Below are positions 9,502-17,842 of a DNA stretch of 64,000 bases, piece by piece. The stretch is from Ralstonia sp. RRA (GTDB taxonomy: Bacteria; Pseudomonadota; Gammaproteobacteria; Burkholderiales; Burkholderiaceae): positions 1,302,001-1,366,000 of the forward strand of contig NZ_CP146092.1 in assembly GCF_037023145.1 (NCBI RefSeq). Reading direction: 5' to 3'. The position numbers and the translations under genes are program-made. Under the pieces are notes generated by a model, which did not search any database, was not told the origin of the DNA, and was given only the letters and a program-made list of their open reading frames with translations. Each line of letters opens with the position of its first letter. Within the stretch, counting starts at the first letter, position 1.

Positions 9502-9543
9502 GTTAGGCTGCAAAACCTTACCGCCTTCAATGCACGCCAACCG

Positions 9544-10500
9544 ATGCCAACCCCAGAACCACAAGCCGTTGCCGGCCCTGTCACCCGCAGCGCCATCTTT
9601 ATTGTCGCCACCCTGAATCCGGGCACCGACCACGCCAATGTTGTCCGCGCATGGTGCGCCGACGTTGCCGCGCTGGTTCGCTCGGTCGGCAAGCGTGTTC
9701 CGGCGGGTCAACTGTCGTGCGTTTGCGGCTTTGGCTCGGATGCGTGGGATGCATTGTTTGGCGCACCGCGGCCGGCATCGCTGCATCCGTTCCGCGTGTT
9801 CGGATCGGGGGAACGTACCGCTGTCGCAACGCCGGGCGATCTCCTGCTGCATATCCGAGCAGACCAGATGGATCTCTGCTTTGAACTCGCCACACAGCTG
9901 ATCGGCAGACTGGGCGCTGCGGTCAAGGTGGTCGACGAGGTGCACGGCTTCCGCTACTTCGACCAGCGCGCCATGGTCGGCTTTGTTGACGGCACGGAGA
10001 ATCCGGAGGGCCGCGAAGCCGTTGATTTCACCGTGATCGGTGATGAGGATGCGCCCTTTGCCGGCGGGAGCTACGTGCTCGTGCAAAAGTATCTGCATGA
10101 CATGGCCGGGTGGAACGCGCTTTCCGTCGAGGCGCAGGAGCGCATCATCGGGCGGACCAAGCTGTCCGACATCGAACTGGACGACGATGCCAAACCGTCG
10201 TGGTCGCACAGTTCGCTGACCACGCTTGAAGAAGATGGCCAGGAGGTGAAGATCCTGCGCGACAACATGCCGTTCGGCCGGCCGGGTTTCGGTGAGTTCG
10301 GCACGTATTTCATCGGCTACGCCCGCTCGCCGGCGCCGATCGAGCAGATGCTCGAAAACATGTTCGTCGGCCGCCCGCCCGGCAACTATGACCGCCTGCT
10401 GGACTACAGCCGCGCGGTCACGGGCAGCCTGTTCTTCGTTCCGTCTGCAGATCTACTGGAAGCGCTGGCTGAGCGCGGACCGGGTGAGGGCGGCGCCTGA
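9544..10500 (+). CDS. Dye-decolorizing (DyP-type) heme peroxidase, YfeX-like
   Basis: Heme peroxidase of 318 residues, close to the size of the bacterial YfeX/P-type DyP family. The GxxDG motif carrying the distal Asp is present (GFVDGTENP, near residues 146-154). A His in 'KPSWSHSSLTTL' (about residue 222) is the candidate proximal heme ligand, and Arg/Phe residues in 'DNMPFGRPGFGEFGTYFIGYAR' fit the distal pocket. No signal peptide is seen, so it is cytoplasmic; family members oxidise dyes, phenolics or porphyrinogens with H2O2. It stands alone; the nearest same-strand gene is the HEAT-repeat gene 144 bp upstream. Confidence 0.92.
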   Translation: MPTPEPQAVAGPVTRSAIFIVATLNPGTDHANVVRAWCADVAALVRSVGKRVPAGQLSCVCGFGSDAWDALFGAPRPASLHPFRVFGSGERTAVATPGDLLLHIRADQMDLCFELATQLIGRLGAAVKVVDEVHGFRYFDQRAMVGFVDGTENPEGREAVDFTVIGDEDAPFAGGSYVLVQKYLHDMAGWNALSVEAQERIIGRTKLSDIELDDDAKPSWSHSSLTTLEEDGQEVKILRDNMPFGRPGFGEFGTYFIGYARSPAPIEQMLENMFVGRPPGNYDRLLDYSRAVTGSLFFVPSADLLEALAERGPGEGGA

Positions 10501-11080
10501 GGTGCGACATGTCGATGCAACTCGCAGGACGTACGAGATGTTCGATACAGTCGGCTGAGTGCACACGAACAGAGTCGTCTCTGAGAAGAAGCGTGCATGT
10601 CATGTCTATTCTCGTGATGAATCGCCAGGGGATCGGCAGGCAGGCAAAGTGTGTGGCGAACGCCGCGCTGAAAAACGCCATTCAGGTGCGTTCATTTTCC
10701 ACTCGGCGTGGGGAATCCGTGGCGTGTGTTCACCTGTATGGAGAGGGGCAGCGCTCCGGCCCGACGATTGCGCGCGGCGCTGACATCTGAGCAGCAGGTC
10801 ATGCAGGTTCAGGTGCAAATCGAAGAGATACGGTGCATTTATCCATCTAATTCATCGATTGAATGTCAGGTTGCACAAAGAATCGAAAGGTACCGCTTTA
10901 AAGCCAGGTTTAATAAGGTGTTCGCAAGGGAAATACAACACGCTGTCTAAAGACGAAATCGTCTCGCTCGTTGAGCGGGTGGTGATACCGAGAGATCGAT
11001 TTCCGAGTCTTTAGCGCTGGCTGACGAGATTGCACCGTCTGCCAACACAACAGCGGTACAACTTTCCAAGCGAGAACATC
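10501..11080. other. 580-bp intergenic region with an AT-rich core before flgE
   Basis: No convincing gene was found. Positions about 10815-10945 are clearly richer in A/T than the surroundings. A frame open from 10784 to a TAG at 11012-11014 has no ATG start and a non-repetitive, protein-like C-terminus (SKDEIVSLVERVVIP); it could be the end of a degraded gene. Two adjacent inverted repeats, AGACGA-AA-TCGTCT (10951-10964) and CGCTC-GTT-GAGCG (10965-10977), lie 104-130 bp before flgE. No clear sigma-28 promoter was recognised. Confidence 0.4.
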
Positions 11081-12292
11081 ATGGGATTCCAACAAGGGCT
11101 GAGCGGCCTCGATGCCGCATCCAAGTCGCTGGACACGATCGGCAGCAATATCGCCAATGCCAACACCGTGGGCTACAAGAAGGCGACCACCGTGTTTGGC
11201 GATGTGTATGCGCGCTCATTGGTCGGCGCATCGGACAGCCAGATCGGACAAGGCGTGAATGTGACGCGCGTGTCGCAGTCCTTTACGCAGGGCAATGTCA
11301 CGCGTACGGGCAATCCGCTGGATATCGCCATCAACGGCACGGGTTTCTACCGCATAGTGGACCCGGGCAGCGGGCAGGTTTCGTACACCCGCAACGGGCA
11401 GTTCCACACGGATAAGAACGGCTACATCATCTCCGCCACCGGCCAGAACCTGACGGGCTACGGTGTGGATTCCACAGGCAAGGTCAACACGGCCGTGCTG
11501 ACCAACCTACAGATTCCGGTGAACGATCTGGCGCCGCTGGCAACCACCAACACGGCATTTGGCGTCAACCTGGATTCTGGTGCCAAGCTGCCGACCACCA
11601 CGCCGTTCTCGTCCGCCAACTCGCAAACGTTCAGCCATTCGGTGTCGCAGCAGGTGTATGACGGCACGGGCAAGGCCCACGTGCTCACCAACTACTACGT
11701 GCGCACGGCCACCGGCTGGGATGTGCACGCCATGGTGGATGGCGCTGCCCCCACCGGCGGCAACCCGATCACCTCGCTCACCTTCAACGGCAATGGCCAG
11801 TTGACGTCCGCCCCCAGCAAGATCCCGGTTGCATTTGCCGGCATGAGCATCGGCAACATCGACCTGACAGGCACCACGCAATTCGGCGGCGGCTACAACG
11901 ATACGGCCCCCGGTGTTTCGCAAGACGGCTATGCCACCGGCCGCCTGGCCAGCTATGCCGTGGGCAACGACGGTACGGTGATGGCGCGCTACTCGAATGG
12001 TCGCAGCTCCGTACTGGGGCAGATTGCCATGGCCAACTTCAAGGCGCCGGACGGCCTGCAGAACATTGGCGGCAACCAGTGGGTGGAGACCTCCAACTCG
12101 GGCGCTGCGAACCTCGGTACGCCGGGCATGGGTTCGTTCGGTCTGCTGCAATCCCAGTCGGCAGAACAGTCGAACGTGGACCTCTCGGCCGAGCTCGTCC
12201 ACATGATCGTTGCCCAGCGTTCGTACCAGGCCAACGCGCAAACGATCAAGACACAGGACTCGATCCTGCAGACGCTTGTCAGCCTGCGTTGA
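11081..12292 (+). CDS. flgE: Flagellar hook protein FlgE
   Basis: Hook subunit of 403 residues, exported by the flagellar type III apparatus and polymerised into the hook. The N-terminal rod/hook motif is intact ([28 protein letters not shown] in two overlapping parts), as are the central hook domain and the C-terminal helix ('[31 protein letters not shown]'-like block). The preceding in-frame start at 11030 adds 17 atypical residues, so the ATG at 11081 is preferred. It is followed by flgG and flgK only; flgB, flgC and flgD are not upstream and flgF is absent downstream. There is no sign of frameshift or truncation. Confidence 0.88.
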   Translation: MGFQQGLSGLDAASKSLDTIGSNIANANTVGYKKATTVFGDVYARSLVGASDSQIGQGVNVTRVSQSFTQGNVTRTGNPLDIAINGTGFYRIVDPGSGQVSYTRNGQFHTDKNGYIISATGQNLTGYGVDSTGKVNTAVLTNLQIPVNDLAPLATTNTAFGVNLDSGAKLPTTTPFSSANSQTFSHSVSQQVYDGTGKAHVLTNYYVRTATGWDVHAMVDGAAPTGGNPITSLTFNGNGQLTSAPSKIPVAFAGMSIGNIDLTGTTQFGGGYNDTAPGVSQDGYATGRLASYAVGNDGTVMARYSNGRSSVLGQIAMANFKAPDGLQNIGGNQWVETSNSGAANLGTPGMGSFGLLQSQSAEQSNVDLSAELVHMIVAQRSYQANAQTIKTQDSILQTLVSLR

Positions 12293-12383
12293 TCGCGCAC
12301 GGCAATTGACAACCCGCCTGGGGCGGTTTCGGCATGCCGGGGCCCCGGGCGGCTTCCCCCCAACTCTGACGAGAGGCCTCCAA

Positions 12384-13169
12384 TTGATTCGCTCTCTGTG
12401 GATCTCCAAGACCGGGATGGACGCCCAGCAAACGCAGCTGGACGTCGTCTCCAACAACCTGGCGAACGTCAACACGACGGGCTTCAAGCGCTCGCGCGCT
12501 GTGTTCGAAGACTTGCTGTACCAGAATGCCCGCGAACCGGGTGCGCAGTCGTCGCAGCAGACCACGCTGCCTTCGGGCATGCAGATCGGCACCGGCACGT
12601 GCGTTGTTGCCACCACGCGGCTGCACACGCAAGGCAACCTGACCAAGACCGGCAACTCGACCGACGTGGCCATCAACGGCAACGGCTTCTTCCAGGTGCA
12701 GATGCCGGACGGCACCCTGGCCTACACGCGTGACGGCAATTTCCAGATCAACCAGCAGGGGCAGCTCGTCACGTCGAGCGGCTACGCCGTGCAGCCTGCG
12801 ATTACCGTGCCGCAAAACGCCAAGAGCCTGACGGTTGGCAAGGACGGGGTGGTGACGATCACCACGGCGGGCACCACGAACAACACGCAAGTGGGCACGT
12901 TCCAGTTGGCCAGCTTCATCAACCCGGCCGGCTTGCGTAGCATGGGCGAGAACCTGTACGCAGAGACGGAAGCTTCCGGCACCGCCAACCTGGCTGCGCC
13001 CGGCTCGAACGGCGTGGGTGTGCTCAACCAGAACTACGTGGAAACGTCCAACGTGAACGTGGTGGAAGAAATGATCCAGATGATCCAGACGCAGCGCGCG
13101 TACGAGATCAACAGCAAAGCCGTGCAGACGTCCGACCGCATGCTGGAAAAAGTGGCGCAGCTCAAGTAA
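12384..13169 (+). CDS. flgG: Flagellar distal rod protein FlgG
   Basis: Distal rod subunit, 261 residues, the usual FlgG length. The N-terminus [20 protein letters not shown] with '[27 protein letters not shown]' is diagnostic of FlgG rather than FlgF. The C-terminus has the conserved '[23 protein letters not shown]' block. The start is a TTG at 12384 with GAGAGG 7 nt upstream; no ATG fits. The gap from flgE is 91 bp. In standard fla operons flgF lies between flgE and flgG; it is missing here. Confidence 0.92.
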   Translation: MIRSLWISKTGMDAQQTQLDVVSNNLANVNTTGFKRSRAVFEDLLYQNAREPGAQSSQQTTLPSGMQIGTGTCVVATTRLHTQGNLTKTGNSTDVAINGNGFFQVQMPDGTLAYTRDGNFQINQQGQLVTSSGYAVQPAITVPQNAKSLTVGKDGVVTITTAGTTNNTQVGTFQLASFINPAGLRSMGENLYAETEASGTANLAAPGSNGVGVLNQNYVETSNVNVVEEMIQMIQTQRAYEINSKAVQTSDRMLEKVAQLK

Positions 13170-13211
13170 CGCAGTGCGTTCCTGATCACGCAGATTCTTC
13201 TCCTCGCAACG

Positions 13212-15146
13212 ATGAGTTCCTCTCTTCTGAACATTGGCGCATCGGGGCTGCGCGCCGCGGGCATCCACCTGCAGGTGACGGGCAACAACATCGTCAATGC
13301 CAATACGCCCGGCTATTCGCGCCAGGAGGCGGTACAGACGCAGAACGTCCCGCTGTATGCCGGTGTCGGCTACCTGGGGCAGGGCGTCGATGTTGCCACC
13401 GTCAAGCGCATCTACGACCAGTTCCTGACCACGCAAGTGCAGAGCGGCCACGCGGCCACCAGCGCTGCCAACCAGCTCAGCAGCCTGCTGACTGGTTTGG
13501 ACAAGTACCTGGGGGATCCCAACAGCGGGCTGAGCTCAGCGCTCACCAGCTTCTTCAATGCCGCCGACGGCCTGGCGTCCAAACCGTCGGACACCACTGC
13601 GCGGCAGGTCTTCCTGAATGCCGCTGCTGGCCTGCAAAACCGCTTCAATGCGATTGCAGGGCAGATGAACGCGCTGTCCAACCAGGTCAATACGCAGGTG
13701 CAGACGCAAGTCAGCACTGTCAACGGCACCGCCAAGCAGATCGCTGCGCTCAATGAGCAGATCGCCAAGGCGGAGGCTTCCACCGGCCAGCCTGCCAACG
13801 ACCTGCGAGACCAGCGCGACCAGCTGGTGCTGACGCTCAACAAGTCCATCAAGGCCAGCGCCGTGCAGACGAGCGATGGCCAGTACAACGTCTACATTGG
13901 CAATGGGCAGGCCCTGGTGCAGGGCAATCAGAGCTTTGAGCTGACGACGGTGTCGTCGCCGTACGATCCGACGCAGCTGTCAGTGGGCTACAAGAGCCCG
14001 GCCGGTACTGTCAGCATTGATGATAGTCAGCTAGGCGGGGGCGCTCTGGGTGGGCTGATGGATTTCCGCCGTAATACGCTTATCCCCGCACAGAACAGCC
14101 TGGGCCGTCTGGCGACCGCGATGTCGTCGGCAGTCAACGCGCAGAACAGGCTGGGCATGGATGCCAACGGCAAGCTGGGCACTGATCTGTTCTCTGTGGC
14201 CGGCCCCACCGTCGCACCCAGCAGCGGCAACACCGGCAGCGGCACGCTCACAGCTAGCATCACCAATGCCAACGCAGGGCAGGGGTACGACTATCAGGTG
14301 AAGTATCAGGGCGGTGCCTATACCGTATCGCGCTACCCCGATGGCTCCGGCGCGGTCACTGTCACCAGTTGGCCGACCACGGTGGATGGCGTCTCGCTCA
14401 ACCTGAGCGGTGCCATGAACAATGGGGATTCGTTCCTCGTGCGCCCGACCGCCAACGCTGCGTCCAGCATGAAGACGCTGACGAACGACTACCACGCAGT
14501 CGCCGCAGCCTCGCCCGTGGTGGCAGACCTGGGCAGCAACAACAAGGGCAGTGGGGCGGTCACGTCCGTCGGCGTGAATGCGGGTTACGCGGGCGCGCCG
14601 CTTGCCTCGCCGGTCTCGCTCACCTACACCGCGGCGGGTGGCGGTTCGCTTTCAGGCTTTCCGGGCACGGTGACTGTCACCGTCAACGGTACGTCGACCA
14701 CGTATTCCGGCACGGCACCTTACACGCAGGGCGCGACGTACGCGTTCAACGGCGTCCAGATGACGATGACGGGCACGCCCGCAAACGGCGACACCTTCAA
14801 GCTCTCGCCCAACGCCGCCAACAGCACCGACAACGGCAACGCCAGCGCGTTGGCCAAGCTGCGCAATGCCGCACTGCTTGATGGTGGCACCACGTCGATC
14901 GGCTCGGCATGGAACAACCTCACTACGCAGGTGGGCGTGCGGACCAACCAGGCCAACGGCAATCTGACGGCGCAGACGGGGTTGCTGGCGAGTTCTATGC
15001 GGCAGCAGCAGTCGGTGTCTGGCGTGAGCTTGGATGAAGAGGCAATGAACCTGATGCAGTATCAGAAGGCCTATCAGGCGTCGGCCAAGGTCATGCAGAC
15101 GGCAAACAGCCTGTTTGACTCGCTGCTGTCCATTGCAGGGCGTTGA
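13212..15146 (+). CDS. flgK: Flagellar hook-associated protein 1 FlgK
   Basis: Hook-filament junction protein of 644 residues. The N-terminal 'LLNIGASGLRAAGIHLQVTGNNIVNANTPGYSRQ' region (in overlapping motifs) and the C-terminal 'SGVSLDEEAMNLMQYQKAYQASAKVMQTANSLFDSLL' block are both intact and identify FlgK. The middle is a Gly/Thr/Ser-rich variable domain. It lies 42 bp after flgG, where flgH, flgI and flgJ would normally intervene, and flgL does not follow. The next gene, panB, is convergent. All three flagellar genes look functional but the set cannot build a flagellum alone. Confidence 0.93.
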   Translation: MSSSLLNIGASGLRAAGIHLQVTGNNIVNANTPGYSRQEAVQTQNVPLYAGVGYLGQGVDVATVKRIYDQFLTTQVQSGHAATSAANQLSSLLTGLDKYLGDPNSGLSSALTSFFNAADGLASKPSDTTARQVFLNAAAGLQNRFNAIAGQMNALSNQVNTQVQTQVSTVNGTAKQIAALNEQIAKAEASTGQPANDLRDQRDQLVLTLNKSIKASAVQTSDGQYNVYIGNGQALVQGNQSFELTTVSSPYDPTQLSVGYKSPAGTVSIDDSQLGGGALGGLMDFRRNTLIPAQNSLGRLATAMSSAVNAQNRLGMDANGKLGTDLFSVAGPTVAPSSGNTGSGTLTASITNANAGQGYDYQVKYQGGAYTVSRYPDGSGAVTVTSWPTTVDGVSLNLSGAMNNGDSFLVRPTANAASSMKTLTNDYHAVAAASPVVADLGSNNKGSGAVTSVGVNAGYAGAPLASPVSLTYTAAGGGSLSGFPGTVTVTVNGTSTTYSGTAPYTQGATYAFNGVQMTMTGTPANGDTFKLSPNAANSTDNGNASALAKLRNAALLDGGTTSIGSAWNNLTTQVGVRTNQANGNLTAQTGLLASSMRQQQSVSGVSLDEEAMNLMQYQKAYQASAKVMQTANSLFDSLLSIAGR

Positions 15147-15169
15147 GATCGGGTGATGCCTGCCTGAGC

Positions 15170-15192
15170 CGGGCCAACGTCATGCTGGCCCG
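15170..15192. terminator. Hairpin between convergent flgK and panB
   Basis: CGGGCCA and TGGCCCG form a 7-bp stem around a 9-nt loop in the 59-bp gap between two convergent genes. There is no strong T-run on either side, so this is a weak terminator candidate. Confidence 0.35.
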
Positions 15193-15205
15193 ATGCATTT
15201 CGCAG

Positions 15206-16078
15206 TCAAGCTGGCACCAGGCTTGTCGCGGCGATCAGGTGTGAGGGCAGTTGCAGCGGCTTGCCGTAGCCAAAGCAGTGTTGTGCCAGCGGGAAGGCGC
15301 CTTGCCGAACCTCGTCGGCATATTGCGCGACGGCCTCACGCATGACGGCATTGATGTCTGCGTAGCGTTTGACGAAGCGCGGTGTGTAGGCATCGAAGCC
15401 GCCCACCATGTCTTCGGTCACCAGCACCTGGCCATCGCACGCGGCAGAGGCACCGATGCCGATGGTCGGGATCGCGAGCGTTTCAGTGATGTGCCGCGCC
15501 AGTGCCTCGGCGGTGCCCTCGATGACAACCGAGAACGCGCCAGCCTGCTCCACTGCGCGTGCTGCCTCGAAGATGCGTGCCGCCGACGCGGCCTCGAGCC
15601 CCTGCGCCTTGAAGCCACCGGTGGCGTTGGCCTGCTGCGGCATCAGCCCGATATGCGCCATGACCGGCACACCACGTTCGGTCAGGAAACGGATGGTGTC
15701 GGCCATCTCGACGCCGCCTTCCAGCTTGACCGCCTGCGCGCCGGTTTCACTCAGCAGACGCGCCGCACTGCGGAACGCCTGCGCGGGAGATTCCTGGTAT
15801 GTCCCGAACGGCAGGTCGACCACCACGCAGGCCCGCGTCGACCCGCGCACCACCGCTGCGCCGTGCGCGATCATCATCTCGAGCGTGACGCCCAGCGTGC
15901 TGGGCATGCCATACAGAACCATACCCAGCGAATCGCCGACGATGATCACATCGGCATGCGCGTCGACCAGGCGAGCCATGGGGGCGGAATAGGCCGTCAG
16001 CGAGACCAGGCTGCCGGCGCCTTTACGTGCGCGCAGCGCAGTGACGGTGTGGCGGGAGAGGGCGGTATGTGTGCTCAT
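15206..16078 (-). CDS. panB: 3-methyl-2-oxobutanoate hydroxymethyltransferase (ketopantoate hydroxymethyltransferase)
   Basis: First committed step of pantothenate and CoA synthesis: transfers a hydroxymethyl group from 5,10-methylene-THF to 2-oxoisovalerate. The 290 residues cover the whole TIM barrel. Conserved blocks are visible: '[20 protein letters not shown]', the metal-site '[11 protein letters not shown]', '[10 protein letters not shown]', 'VKLEGG' and '[11 protein letters not shown]'. panC is not adjacent. It is divergent from an AraC-type regulator gene (74 bp between starts). The start ATG at 16078 yields a typical N-terminus. Confidence 0.95.
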   Translation of the reverse strand: MSTHTALSRHTVTALRARKGAGSLVSLTAYSAPMARLVDAHADVIIVGDSLGMVLYGMPSTLGVTLEMMIAHGAAVVRGSTRACVVVDLPFGTYQESPAQAFRSAARLLSETGAQAVKLEGGVEMADTIRFLTERGVPVMAHIGLMPQQANATGGFKAQGLEAASAARIFEAARAVEQAGAFSVVIEGTAEALARHITETLAIPTIGIGASAACDGQVLVTEDMVGGFDAYTPRFVKRYADINAVMREAVAQYADEVRQGAFPLAQHCFGYGKPLQLPSHLIAATSLVPA

Positions 16079-16152
16079 GGAACGTTGCCGAACAGTGGAT
16101 GCGCCACGGTATCATCCGCGGCGCGCGCCCGATCCCGCGCGGAGGACACCCT

Positions 16153-16989
16153 ATGCTGCTCGCAGGACAAGCTCGCAACGCCTACGTGGTTCCGCCCATG
16201 GCAGTGCTGCCGCGGCCGCTGTTCGTGCGGGCGTTCGAGATTCCCGGCAACGGTTGGGTGGAGTCCCACAGCCATCCCTGGGCGCAGTTCACCTACGCCA
16301 CCGCCGGCGTGATCGAGATCGATACCCCACTGGGCCGCCATCTGCTGCCGCCGCACTACGCGATGTGGATTCCGCCGGACATGCCGCACGCCGTGTCGAC
16401 GCGCGAATGCGTGGCCTTCCACAGCCTCTATCTCGATGCGGCCGCGTTTGGTGCCCATCCACCACGTGCAGGCGCGATGCTGTGCGTGACACCGTTGCTG
16501 CGCGAACTGGTGGCAGCAACCGCCGAATTGCCGGTGAACTACGACATGAACGGCCCCGACGGCGCCCTGGTGTGCCTGATCATGGATCGCATCCGGCGTC
16601 TGCGGGCTGCGCCGTTATCTGTGCCAATGCCGAGCGACACGCGCCTGCTCAAGATTGCGCGCGCATTGCACGTTGATCCGGGCGACCCTCGCACGCTGGA
16701 CGATTGGGCTGGTCAGGTCGGAGCCACCCGTCGCACGCTTTCGCGCCTGTTTCGGCAGGACACCGGGTTGTCGTTCGTCGAGTGGCGGCAAGCGCTGCGG
16801 CTGCTTGCCGCGTTGCCCTTGCTGGAGGCGGGTACCGCCGTGAGTGTGGTTGCTGAGCAATTGGGCTACGCGTCGGTGTCCGCATTCATCGCGGTCTTCC
16901 AGTCCCGCTTCCAGGTCACCCCGGGGGTGTTCGCCCGCACTCGGCAACTTGAGGGCAAGGCGGATTTGCCGGCGGCGCTACCTGTCTAG
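16153..16989 (+). CDS. AraC-family transcriptional regulator with cupin sensor domain
   Basis: Regulator of 278 residues. The N-terminal part (about 20-130) is a cupin-type AraC ligand-binding domain with 'HSHPWAQFTYATAGVIEI' and 'WIPPDMPHAV'. The C-terminal part (about 180-270) has two HTH motifs: 'TRRTLSRLFRQDTGLSFVEW' and 'VSVVAEQLGYASVSAFIAVF'. The ATG at 16153 is 6 nt downstream of a GGAGGA; earlier in-frame starts lack this. It is divergent from panB and ends 10 bp before the convergent queH. The ligand and target genes are not indicated by the sequence. Confidence 0.88.
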   Translation: MLLAGQARNAYVVPPMAVLPRPLFVRAFEIPGNGWVESHSHPWAQFTYATAGVIEIDTPLGRHLLPPHYAMWIPPDMPHAVSTRECVAFHSLYLDAAAFGAHPPRAGAMLCVTPLLRELVAATAELPVNYDMNGPDGALVCLIMDRIRRLRAAPLSVPMPSDTRLLKIARALHVDPGDPRTLDDWAGQVGATRRTLSRLFRQDTGLSFVEWRQALRLLAALPLLEAGTAVSVVAEQLGYASVSAFIAVFQSRFQVTPGVFARTRQLEGKADLPAALPV

Positions 16990-16999
16990 GGCTCGTCCC

Positions 17000-17689
17000 T
17001 CAAACGCTTCCTTCACCGGCCTCGGCGTCCGGTGCTCCGTAATAGAGCGCGCCAAGTTGGATCGGCGCGCGGCCCGCAGCCTTGCGCTGCTGGTTCGTGT
17101 CGCGCAGCGAGTAAGCGCAGCCGCAGTATTCCTGCTGATAGAAGATCTCGCGCTTGCTGATCTCGATCATGCGGGCTGAGCCCCCACCCTTGCGCCAGTT
17201 GAATTCCCAGTACATCAGATCGGGATAGCGTGAGGCCGCGCGTACGCCGCTCTCGTTGATCTGCTGCATGTTCTTCCAACGCGAAATGCCCAGCGAACTC
17301 GTGATGACCGGAAAACCGTGCTCGTGCGCATACAGTGCTGTGCGCTCGAACCGCATGTCGAAGCACATCGTGCAGCGCACGCCGCGCTCGGGTTCGTGCT
17401 CCATGCCCTTGGCGCGGGCGAACCAGTTGTCGCGATCGTAGTCCGCGTCGATGAAGGGGATACCGAACTTCTCCGCAAAGCGGATGTTTTCATCCTTGCG
17501 CAGGTCGTACTCCTTACGCGGATGGATGTTCGGGTTGTAGAAGAAGATCGTGTAGTCGATGCCGGAAGCCAGCATGGCTTCCATGACCTCACCGGAACAT
17601 GGCGCGCAGCATGAGTGCAGCAGCACCTTGTTGTGACCGCCGGGCAGCGGCAACGCCTTGCGTTCAATCGGAGTCGTAGGGGCTGTCAT
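17000..17689 (-). CDS. queH: Epoxyqueuosine reductase QueH
   Basis: Protein of 229 residues of the QueH (formerly DUF208) family, which performs the last step of queuosine tRNA modification, reducing epoxyqueuosine to queuosine, as a non-orthologous replacement of QueG. The motif '[13 protein letters not shown]' near residue 25 supplies the adjacent cysteines, and further Cys residues occur in '[15 protein letters not shown]' and near the C-terminus ('EYCGCAYSL'), consistent with the Fe-S and di-metal centres known for the family. It is divergent from metE across 153 bp that hold a MetR-type box. No other queuosine genes are in the window. Confidence 0.9.
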   Translation of the reverse strand: MTAPTTPIERKALPLPGGHNKVLLHSCCAPCSGEVMEAMLASGIDYTIFFYNPNIHPRKEYDLRKDENIRFAEKFGIPFIDADYDRDNWFARAKGMEHEPERGVRCTMCFDMRFERTALYAHEHGFPVITSSLGISRWKNMQQINESGVRAASRYPDLMYWEFNWRKGGGSARMIEISKREIFYQQEYCGCAYSLRDTNQQRKAAGRAPIQLGALYYGAPDAEAGEGSV

Positions 17690-17741
17690 GGGGTTCCTTG
17701 CGCCCCGGGCTCACGCTCAAGGCATGCTCAACTGCTATGTA

Positions 17742-17754
17742 TGAATATGATTCA
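17742..17754. promoter_or_regulatory. MetR-type box in the metE control region
   Basis: TGAA-TATGA-TTCA matches the known MetR consensus TGAA-N5-TTCA exactly and lies 88 bp before the metE start. MetR, a LysR-type regulator, activates metE with homocysteine in enterobacteria. No metR gene lies next to metE here; queH occupies the divergent position. This AT-rich stretch stands out from the GC-rich surroundings. Confidence 0.6.
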
Positions 17755-17842
17755 TTTAATTTGAAAAACACATCATTTTACTTCATGAGATGGGGTTTCT
17801 AGAATCGGCGGATCGATTTGATTCCACCGGAAACTCCAGAAA

